Shown here one piece after another: positions 49,001 through 61,000 of a DNA stretch of 64,000 nucleotides. This DNA comes from Ignelater luminosus. Lineage: Eukaryota; Arthropoda; Insecta; Coleoptera; Elateridae. The stretch lies in NCBI GenBank assembly GCA_011009095.1, contig VTPC01090572.1:131935-195934 (forward strand). Direction: 5' to 3'. Position numbers and translations under genes: made by a program. Numbering within the stretch: the stretch's first letter is position 1; every line of letters starts with the position of its first letter. The notes under the pieces are model-generated. The model did no database searches, was not told the DNA's origin, and saw only the letters and a program-made list of their open reading frames with translations.

Positions 49001-52000
49001 CCTATTACATATAGATTCATTTCTATTAACCATATGTTCGGTCTAAATTGCGCCGTTTTCGAGATATTTAATATTTTTTGAAGAAAATTAGTTTTACATT
49101 GTTTTAAAAAAATTGAAATATATCTAGAACTAAACAGGATAGGAAAATATGGTTTCATCATCATGTTCAATACAGGCTGCTACATCAATTGTGTTACAAA
49201 TAACTTTGTTAAAGATTACTATGGTCCCATTATGGATCATTGAAAATGAAGATCTTCAATCATAGATAACTTGATATTTTTAAATAGAACGATATGAAAA
49301 TTTTTGTATAATCAAACGCAAAATTTAATTTCCTTTCGTTTTTATTTAATGGTCTTTGGGTCTATCTGCTGTGGTTTAAGCGTTATTTTATAAAAACATG
49401 CAATAAAGTTGGCAGTGTTACCACTGATCATGCCCAAAACTGTACAGTTGTTTCCAAAAGCGAATGCATCATGATTATTTATACAATAACTAACTGGACG
49501 TTTAAAATCGTTGGTGAAATGCAAATTTACATATTCGATAGATAACTTTTATTCAACGAATAATTATCTATCTATTTATTTGCTGATGGTGAAACAGGGC
49601 ATAAGAGTTGTAGAAGTAAGAAACTGGTATGTTTGCAATGTTGCAGGTGAATATCAATTAAATAAATGCAATACTGCACAAGAAATGTGTGTAAACTGTA
49701 CATATGCTGTTGAAATCCTAAAATTCCCAAATTTAGATTATCGCCATGCTAGTCACAACAGCAAGATATGTGCAATGTATGACAGAATTCACAAGGAATT
49801 ACTACAAAAAGTGAATTAGGATGTATGCACAAATGATTAATAGCAACTACAGAATAAACCAATGTACTTGAATATAGGTTTATTAAAACAGAATTAGAAG
49901 TTTTGTCAATGAATGAAAACCAGTTAACATATGGCTAAAGGAAACAATGGAAAATAAATACTTGTAGATGGATATTATTATGCTGCCACTTGAGCAGGAC
50001 AATTACAGTAAATACAAAAAAGAAATCAAATATAACTTAATATCAAATAATATTGATAAAAATCTGTGGATAACAGGAATAGCAACAACATTAAAAAAAG
50101 AAAAAATTTTTATTTTCAATCTATATAACTCTCCATCATCACATGATGTTGAATTTCTAAGAGAAGTAGACGAAGAAATTTTATTATTCTAAGCAATTAC
50201 AATAGCTTATTCTAAAAAAATGGATTATATTAAAATATGAATAATTTCACTAAAATAACAAATACATTATCCACAATCATCAACTTTTTAATCACAAACA
50301 AGAAGAACCTAAAACCTGATATTCACTTAACACCAAAAATAACTGATCACAATATTATAACAATTAATTTTGTAAATGAAGGGAAATGTATGACTCATAC
50401 AAAAAAAAAATATAGAAATTACAAAAACCTCAATGAACTAGATCTCATGGGACACCTATTGAGACTTTAACTGTGTTGATATTAATCAGCTAGCAACAAA
50501 TTTGGTTGATCCCACAATAAAAATATTAGATAAACATGCTCCCATTGAAACGAAGACAATTTGAGCTAAAACTACAAATAGTGGACATATGAAATTAAAG
50601 AAAACATGCAAGCGAGAGATTATATAAAAGAGCAGTAATAACAAATAATGAAAATGATTGGGTCAAATTTCGAAGTTAACGAAACAAGGTTGTACAATTG
50701 ATAAAACAACAAAAAGAAATTTTTTACACTAGAAAAATAGATCAAAACTGAGCAAATTCAGTTGAAATGCGGAAAACAATAAAGCAGTTACTAGAAGAAA
50801 AGCAAAAACTGTGACAAAAAATAGAAAAAGATTTGATAACATCAAAGAAGAAGATAAACAAAAAATAGCAAAGAAATTTAATGAATACTTCATAAATAGC
50901 ATTAAAAATATCACGGAAAAACCAAGCCAGAATGCAATGAATAATACAATAAATAGAATACCGAAAAGTAATTGTAAACTAGAAAATTTTAAATAACTGG
51001 AAGTGGATGAATTAAAAAAAAATTATAAGAGGGTTAAAGGACAAACAAAGTAGTACAACAAGAGTGTTAAATTACACCCACAATAATTTTAAAATTAGCA
51101 TCTAAAGTTATAGTATGTGCAAGATTTTTACATTTAATCAATACTAGTCTGCAAAATGGTACTTTCACCAATTCGTAGAAAACTTCAACAATCATTCCCA
51201 TAGAGAAAGTTAATGGTACAAGTACATAAGTGTGTAGAATACAGACTGATAAATACAGTTCCGATCTATAAAGAATTATTTGAGATAGCTCTAAATAAAC
51301 AGATTATACAATACATTGAAGAAAATAAGTTGTTAAATAAAAATCAAGCAGAATCATTCATGTGAAATTGCACTTGATGAAAAGAAAATTATAGACGTAA
51401 TCCTTTTAGACTTTAAAAGAGCTTTTGAGACTATCAGCAGAAATTTGTTGTTATTTAAACTAAGAAAATATGGTTTTGGTTCAACTGTAATGAACTAGAC
51501 AGAAGAATACCTACACAATTGTTTCCAAATTACAAAATTTGATAGTTTTTAAAGATTCTGACACTTTGGAAACTTTATTACGAACACACAGTATTCTGAT
51601 TTTATGTGTTTGTTATTGGAATTAAGTTTCAGCTTTTGCAAATTTTGTTTTTTTGTACTATTAATTGCCTTAGTTCTTTTCTTATCCATGATTTGGGGCA
51701 CCTACTGTTGAATTTGACTTTTTTAGTGGAATTCTGATCAAAAACATTAGCAACATTGCATAATACTTCTGAATTTTGTACATCTTACATTTTGATTCCC
51801 AGTCATAGTTCTGAATTTCAAAATGAATCTTTCCCTAATCTAAAACTTCAACATGATTACCAGTCACCTGCCTGTGTGTATACAGGGTGTCCCTAAAAGG
51901 TCTGTACAACGCCCTACTACATATTCCTCAGACCAAAATAGGTTGATTTAACCAAACTTACCTCTATCCAAAAGTACTCCATTAAGGCACTACTGGACGT

Positions 52001-55000
52001 CAAAGGTCTTAAATATTTCTTTTTTTTTAAATAACAAAACAGTGCTTTTAGCGATTAGAATTAAATTTGGGGTATGAGTGTGTACTGGAAAAAGTCAAAA
52101 GTCAATCATCACACAGAACAAGCAAAGGAACAGTTGTCAGTGATAACAAAATTAGAAAACTGCAACATGACGGCTTCACAGATCATAATTTAGATAAAAA
52201 TGAAGGCGAGGGAGCAGTGCCTGTAATTCCAACTACCTTCACATTATCCATTTCCAGCAGCAAATTATGCAAAATATACCGAAATCAGTGGTGTTTATTT
52301 ATATGAATTGTTTTTTAGTGACGAATTGTTGAATCAGATACTGTTACAAACTAGAGACTATTCTTTACTAAACATTAAGCCCAATCTAGAAATAAGCATC
52401 GAAGAAATGAAAGCTTTCTTTGGCATTCTCAGTTTTAGCGATTATAACCACTTACTGTTAAAAAAGTGTTATTGGGAAATTCTACTGACATGAGAAGCAT
52501 ACGAAGCAATGAGATGTGACTGGCTTTTACAGATTTGTAGATAGTACATTCATTTTGCTTTTTGTTAACAACAACACAGTTGACAAAGACGATAAAATGT
52601 GGAAGTTGACAAATTTAACCAATTACTTGAAGCTTAGATTTGCAGAACATTTTATACCTGAACTGAACCTATCTTATGACGAATCCATGATTTGATATTT
52701 TGACCATCACGGTTGCAAAGAATACATCAAGGGGAAGCTGATACGGTTTGGGTACAAGGTTTGGACTCTAAATACATGCATAAGAATGAAATGGCAATAT
52801 TACATTTGTACTACTTTTACAGTTATCGAGTTGGAGTCCACTAAAAAAAAATGGTATTGGCCAACTTTTACATACAAATCACTTGGTATTTATATCAAAA
52901 ATCCAGAAGAAATCTTAGTCAACTTGAATTTAGGCAAAATACTGTCAAGGTTAGCAGCAACTCTATGCACTTATTTTATTATGTTATAACAATTTTAGAC
53001 TTAAAATGTCACACAAAAGTGTGGGATGTGTATCAAAAACTGCAGGCAGTGACTTTTGGGTCTTCAATGATATACGTTTTGATGGATTACAGCATTGGAT
53101 AGTGGTTGTTCCTAATAATAAGAGGAGATGATATGCAGGAGAACATTGCACCAGCAAAGGAAGGACCTTGTGTAGTAAATGCAATGAGGGTCTTTGCACC
53201 AAATGTTTCCAAAAATATTATATTCATTAAAATATTAAACTAAATACCATTTTTTTCTATACGCCCCTCAACTGCCTGATGGTCCCACATGAATAGTCTT
53301 TTTTTTCAAAAATTTAGCACAGAAAATAATATTTATGGGTATGTACTATTGGTTTCAAAATAAACTAAGATATTTTAGCCGAAATTAAATTTAGATATTA
53401 CAATGGGAAAATTAAAGTGTCCTAGTTCATTTTGAAACCAATAGTACATGTTGGTTGGTTACCATTCATTAAATTTAAGTGCAAGAACAACAAAAAATAA
53501 AAAAAGATTTTCCCGAAGTTAATGGCTTAACACTTGACCTGCAACAAACTTATGTAACATTGTTAAATAAATATCATATCAATATGACAACCAATCTGCC
53601 CCCTCTACACATTTTCCCTCTGCTAATTCTTTTTCATCTTGTTAGTTGTTAAATTTGTTAAACAATACCCTAACAACAAACAAAAGTATTATTAGACATT
53701 TTGACCAAGTAGCTTAGTACTTGGTAATTAAATACAGTCAAGAGATGAATACTCAACATCCGGAAAAACTCTACCCTAGTTCATGTTTCTCCATATTATG
53801 AAAATGGAACAGTTAAATACTAGATTTCTACCAGTACAACATTCATAAACATTTTAAAAAACTACCTAAACCACAGCAACTACAATGATCTTACCTTCAA
53901 ATAATAATTTACATAACCACTACTTTCATATTGTGAATCTGGAGAAACTAAAATTCGATCAGCAAGGAACTGATCTGAATAAATTCCTTTGGCAGCTTTC
54001 AAGAATAAATCTTGTGCTTTGTTGTGTTCACCAGTGCTTAACAATGAAGCCGCTAACAGGAAATTTCCTAAAAATAATTTTATCAATATCTGTCTATTAA
54101 GCAAGTCAGTACAGATTTATTACTTGTACAATTATTCCATTCGCACCAGTTATTTAATAATCGCACATACTGTTGCAGCCAAATATGCTGTCCACTACTC
54201 AACAGCCATTCTGCAAATACTGGACTTCCGGAAACAGGCCACCTATACAGCTTGTTAAGAAAAATTACACATTGGAAAAATTTGCAAATTGTGAAAACAA
54301 GGATACACTAATTGAGTTAAAAGTGTCATATAAGGCAACAATGAAGTATGCCAATTGGCTAGACTTTCTTCATTAAAATCCAATCTTGAATACATCTTGT
54401 GCGCTTCAAAACCACCCACAGATGTTACAAACAATTCCAACAATGAAATTGTCTGCATACTATTGATTTTTAAATTAAAGACGGGATTTAATTTTAAAGG
54501 TGCCAACCTTTGAGTTGTTGACTCTCTAGAATAATACAAACGAATCTTTTGTTTTTGATAGTCATTATTACAATAATTAAGAACTTACAGAGGTAGAAAT
54601 GGTAAGGCTGTCAATTCAGTCAGGTAAAGTGTAGCATAACTAGCTTGAGTCAATACTACTATCTCAGGTGAACAAACAGATCTGACAGCTTCAAGGGCAT
54701 TCCATTCCTGTTCACCACGTTCTAAGAGAATATTTTGTATAACCAACAGATTTCGACATACTGTAAATCTAAACACAAACAGAATATTAGAAAGAGAGGA
54801 CACAAGATTAAAAGAATACTACACCTTGTAATAGCTTGCTGATGTAAGCATTGAGAAACAAATGACACGCCAAGAACAGAACTAAACAAATGATTCAATG
54901 ACATTAATGATTTTTCTGAAGGTTCATACATATTAGATGGTCTCGGACATTCTACTTTTATTAGTTCCAACAATTTATGCATTGCCTGATAAATATCTTT

Positions 55001-58000
55001 ACAGCTATTCATTCTTTGTGAAATTGACCACGTGAACTGAAAACCAAACACATAATTTCTTAATTTTTAAAAAACATCCAGAATCATACACTACCTGTTC
55101 ATCCATTTCTGTAAGAATTTCCATAATTAAAGTGGACATAACCACATCTGGCGATTTTAATTGAGCTAGCTCTTTTTCGAAAGTAATCTTAAAGTTTTCA
55201 CTTAATTGCTGTTCAAGATACACAATAACAGACATTAATTTTATTACATCGTCTGCCACTTCTAGATCTGAAAATGTCATTGAGAGGAATCACTAATGTT
55301 TAGAAATTTAATTTGTACCTTCTGAAAGTAAAGGATGGTTTAGAAATTGTTCCACAGATGTATAATCTGAACACAATAGCATATGTTCAAGAGCATCCAA
55401 GGGTCGTAAAAATGAATACATGGATTTCTTTAAAAGTACAACTCCAGAAACTGATGGTAATAACAACAAACCGAGTGGCCTCAAACCAGCGACATGATAT
55501 TGAACACAACATGAATAAAATCTTGACCAACACCTATGTCATATTAAAAATATATTACAATTTAAAATAAAAAAACTTTAAAACCTGGTTTACATTATGA
55601 GATTTTGCATTTGATTTTGCCAAATTATATTTGGTTCTTTACATTTCTCGATTTTCAGTTTGAGTTATACCATTTGATAAATGATTTGACTTGCAGTTCG
55701 ATTTTTAAAGAATAGAACAGTCTCCTTCTTCATTAGATTTTGCATACGATTTCTGACATTTCAGCTTTGCAACAACTGTCAACAATGCTTGACATCTGAC
55801 ATTTAAAACTCATAACCTAAACCACAGAGGATAGGGATACAGAGAATTCACTCTTAATAGAAACTTGGACAATGTTCTATCCTTTTCTTGTATGTGCGTA
55901 GAGGTACTGAAATCTTGTCTGCTCTGCGCACATTGCAGAAGTGGACTAGCTCAAGTGTAATTATTTTATGTTATTTTATTTCTCCATTTCCAAATATCGA
56001 CACTTGGTTTATAGACAATCTTTAAAGTTTTTTATAATTTGTGGTGTAACGTACTGTTAATTTTTACAGTTTAGTGTGCGTGTTATTTGTTATTAATGTT
56101 TTTTAAGACTATCATTATTTGTGTAAATAATCTAAACTTTCTAAATGTCCTGAATGCGGCCCTGTTTACATTTTTTCTAGTTGAACGGTTGTTAAAAAAA
56201 ACAGCACATGCGCTAAGGGGTACCACGTGACAATTGAAACTTTAAAATGCTCCCATAGGCCTTTACATTGAAGTGAATTCTCTGTATCCCTATCCTCTGT
56301 GCCTAAACTCACAAATATTAAACCACCAGATTTTATTTTGACTAAAAGTCAAATTAATCTAAACCTTACTCAATATAGCAAGCAACTGTCCATGTCAATA
56401 TTTCTGAATATTTCTTGACTGTATCCACTTATAGTTTATCTCATTTCTATAATTCCTGTTAAATTTTTGTTGTGTTGGTAACAAAACCTTGTAAACACTA
56501 GAATTTTTTATTGAGAAATGTTGACAATATTGTTATTTGTTTTTATTTAAAATCAGAGATTAGATTGTCATTCAGAAAAGGTAAATGTTTGCATTTCGTA
56601 AAGTTGTTTGTTGTTTGTTTATTATTTGAAATAAAAATTTATTTTTTGTGTTTATACTTCAATATTAATTGTAATCAAACTGATTTGCACCTAAAAACGA
56701 ATTTACTGCATTTTAACCCTATTTCGACATACGACATTCATTTGACAGAAAATTTTCTAGTGAGAAATGTGTAACTAGAAATAGTGGCATCAGCATAAAT
56801 AAGTTTGGGGTATAACTAAAACCCTAAACATTTGAAATGGATTGGAATTATAGAAATGAGACAAGGTATAATATGATTTGTTTTCTGAGTGTACCTGCAA
56901 TTTAGCTACAAAAAGTTACTAAATGATTTTAGGTTATGTATAACCTGACCATACGTCCCGTTTTGAATGGGACTGTCCCGTTTTCACGCTTTCTGTCCCG
57001 TTGTCCCGAAAGAAAACAGAAACGTCCCATTTTCACACAATGTTTCAATGAACTAGGTAATTCGATATTTTAGTGTATTTAAGTTAAAAATTGATGTTAG
57101 TTTTAAGATTATAGTTCTCATTTGATGTCTTTTTATAGTTGGATGTACTTTTATTTCTAAAATATCATTCGGAATCTTCCTAAATTATTTGATTGCATAA
57201 GTTTTTTTGTGTTTCTTTGTCTTATGATTTCAAGTTTAGTATGTTTGTTTACTTTAGTTTATTTTTAAAAATTGTTGTTCTTACAAAATTAGAATAAATT
57301 CAATGCGTTGTTTAAGTACTTATTTTAGGTAGATACATTCGTAATCTTTGCTATATTGTGTATTAGAGTAGTAATTTTGACCTTATTGTAATTTAATTTT
57401 TGTTTTGATACGTATTTCTCTTGTGTTTTTTGTTTCTATAAAGTTTGTGTGTTGCAATAATAATTTTTAATCAAATTTTCAATAAAAGAAATTTGCAACA
57501 ATAAAGACATGTTTAGTTTATTTTTCCAGTTGATATTTAATTTACGTTAAAATATAAGGTGTCCCGTTCTGAAGCAAAAAAAAATGGTCACGTTAGTTAT
57601 GTAGCATTTGACAATTTAGAAAATTGTGCATTTATGAACTTTAAGAGGAAGTAAATAAATAATTTATGATTTTTTTAACAAAATAAAAATTTTAAATAAA
57701 GATAGTAATGAGAGAACAGTGGAATTAAAAACTTATAAAGCTACTCATAATTTTAAATAGTATGACAGTTAAAATTCATTCATCTCAACAATAAAAAATG
57801 AAATTTCCTAATAAGAACTGATGCATAATATTATAAAGGGTTTTCCAATAAGAGGTGTTATTTTGAATAGCCCGCTATTTCGGTAGATGTCACTTTTGAA
57901 GCTATCATTTTTTGACATTTGACAAGTAGAAACTACGCCATTAATAAATATGGAACGATACACGCTTCAACAACGCATTGAAATTATTAAAATTCACTAT

Positions 58001-61000
58001 AAAAATGGTGAAAATTTGGCAGAGACGGTTCGTAAAACTCGAACATTTTTGGGTCACCGTGAAGCACCTTGTCGGACCGCAATACAGAAATTGGTGAAAA
58101 AATTCGAGCTCTTGGGACAAGTTAGTGATGTGAAGAATAAAACCCGTGCACGTCGCTCAAGAACAGCCGAGAATATTGCTGTTGTAGCCGAAAGTGTTAA
58201 AGAAAACCCAGGTTTGTCCATTCCTCGTCGTTCTTTGGAATTAGCCATTCCACAAACGTCATTACACCGTATTTTGCATAAAGATTTGGGTCTTAAGGCT
58301 TATAAAGTCCAGTTAACACAAGAACTCAAGCCGGCCGATCATCAACAACGTCGTGTCTTTGCTGATTGGGTCGTTGAAATGCATGAAAATGATCCAGAAT
58401 TCCATCGAAAAATCATCTTGAGTGATGAGGCCCATTTCCACCTCGGTGGCTTCGTCAACAAGCAAAATTGTCGGATCTGGGGCTCAGAAAATCCAAGAGT
58501 TATTGTTGAAAAGTCTCTCTATCCTCAACGTGTGACTGTTTGGTGCGGTTTATGGTCCGGCGGAGTCATTGGACCTTACTTTTTCGAAAATGAGGCTGGA
58601 GCAACAGTTACGGTGACTGGATTGCGCTATCGAGAGATGATTAACGATTTTTTATGGCCGGAATTGGATGGTATTGATCTGGACAACGTTTACTTTCAAC
58701 AAGACGGCGCTACGTGCCACACAAGCAACGAAACCATTGATCTTTTACGGAAAAAGTTTCCGGACCGTGTTATCTCTCGAAGAGGTGATCACAATTGGCC
58801 ACCGAGATCTTGTGATTTAACACCTTGCGACTTCTTTCTTTGGGGCCACGTGAAAGAGAAGGTCTACGCCAACAGCCCAGCGTCGATTCAAGACCTCAAA
58901 GATGGAATTCGTGAGGCTATCGAGGACATAGGGCAGCCACTTTGCGATTTGGTTATGGAAAATTTCATGAAAAGGATATTGTCCTGTAAGCGTGGTCGTG
59001 GTGGTCATTTGCCTGATGTTATTTTCCACTATTAACGGCATACCTTCCTCTTTATAATGAAATAAACATCCGATCATTTATATTAAAAAATGGCACTTTT
59101 CTTTGAATATCAAAATAACATCTCTTATTGGAAAACCCTTTACAAGGCTGCTTTTTATTATAGAACTCAGAGTAGGCTTTGATTGTCCACAGTGTACAAC
59201 AAACAAACAGCAAATTCAGGTTTACAACCTAAATCCAAAAATAACTACACATATTGACAGCTCATGTTAATTTAAAAAGATTACACAAATGACAAACCTT
59301 TAGCCTATAGATATTCATTTAGTAACTTTTGGTGAAACTTCAAAGTACACTGTTACAAAAAGTATCATGTCAAGGCCAACTCTGAATTCTATAGTATAGA
59401 AATGTACCATAGTACAAACCAATTGTCAACTTGATAGTTATTTGCTCAAGTGAGCAAAGCTTAATCAAACTCAAAGTCAAACACAAAATCTAATAACGTA
59501 AACCAACTTGAAACGACAAACTTTACCAGTCTGCACATTCTAGATAATCTTCATCACTAACTTCAGCTTCTTTCAACTCATTTTGAATTTCATTTTCGAC
59601 AGCCAAACACACACGTTGTTTAAGTACTGATGGTGAAACATTTACTTCTGTTAATACTGGTGATCTTTTATATATCTACAAATATTTTCATTTATTATAT
59701 TACTACGTAAACATAACAAATTTCACCTACACTTAAAGCTTTACTGATAATATGCAATGGAAATCGAGCAGGATAAAAGATATGCTGCAAATACGCTTGA
59801 CGTGGATCTACATAATCTGTATCTGGGGTAAAATTAGTATCTGGTACCGGCTCCAATATTACAGGCACCCAATGAGTTCCTTCACCTCCACTACATAATG
59901 CAGCGCTGTAAATACTAGTTTCTCCATCTTCACTACGCCACAAAGACCAAATTCGTGAAGAAGACAAATTGAAATCCACCAGATCTCTCTAAAAGTACAT
60001 CTTTGAAAATCAACTCTAATCATGCAACACAACACAATAATTTACCCCTGGTGAATACAAAGTATTAATCCTTGTGATTTTAAATTGGCCACCAATTAGA
60101 GTTGGCCTAAATATGTGAAACTGGCATTCAGTTGAAAAGCTCATGAAAACTACCAGCATAATATCAGTTTCATTGCTTCCAATTGTTTTCCTCAACACAT
60201 GATTTTGAGCCCCTTGTATTAAATGTCGATTTGCTTCAGACGTTTCCAACAAAACATCAGTAGTAGCTACACACTGCCCTTTAGAACATGACCAAATACG
60301 CAAATTACCATCCCTGCTTAATGTTAAACCGTAAGTTTCTAAACCAAAGGTATGTAGTAACATACTAACAATAATATTTCCATCATTCATCTTAGATCTA
60401 CAACAGAAATTCTAAATATTCAATTCTTAAGCTACAAAAAATAACAAACCTAAATTTTTCCGCAATACCAGAAATAAAACGAGGCATAAAACTTTCATAT
60501 TTTAATTCAATTGAAACACTCTGTCCTGATGGTGCTTGTCTAACTAATAATATTTCTCCTGAAGGATAACCCAAAAGAAATATAGCTTCTTCCTCAACAG
60601 TAAGCAACGATGTAGCAACATGCGGTAGTTGTGAATCTAAAACTTATTTATTCAAATACACACAATAAGAAGTTATTTGATTTACATACTTGCAGTATTG
60701 GGGTTACTAAATACATTAAATGTAGCAGGATCTCTTGCGCATGTAGCGGAGGCTTCGGCAAAAATAGAAGCTACAGTTAAATCTGGATGTGACCCTACCA
60801 CTTCATCCTAAACATTAATATTATTTAACACAAGAATTTTATAATTTTATATTATAATTTACCTGTCTGTGTAATACATCTGGATGTGGAAATATCAATC
60901 TGTGTACACTACAAACTGTAGGCACCAAAATAATAACATTATCAAATGTTTCATATATTGTAATTCCATCTAATATTGGCGTGTCAATAAATCTATACCT

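Noticed and set aside
53885-54376. Plus-strand frames of 67-89 aa
   Set aside because: Antisense shadows of Nup160 exons 13 to 15.
58054-58248. Minus-strand frames over the DD41D element
   Set aside because: Shadows of the intact transposase on the plus strand.
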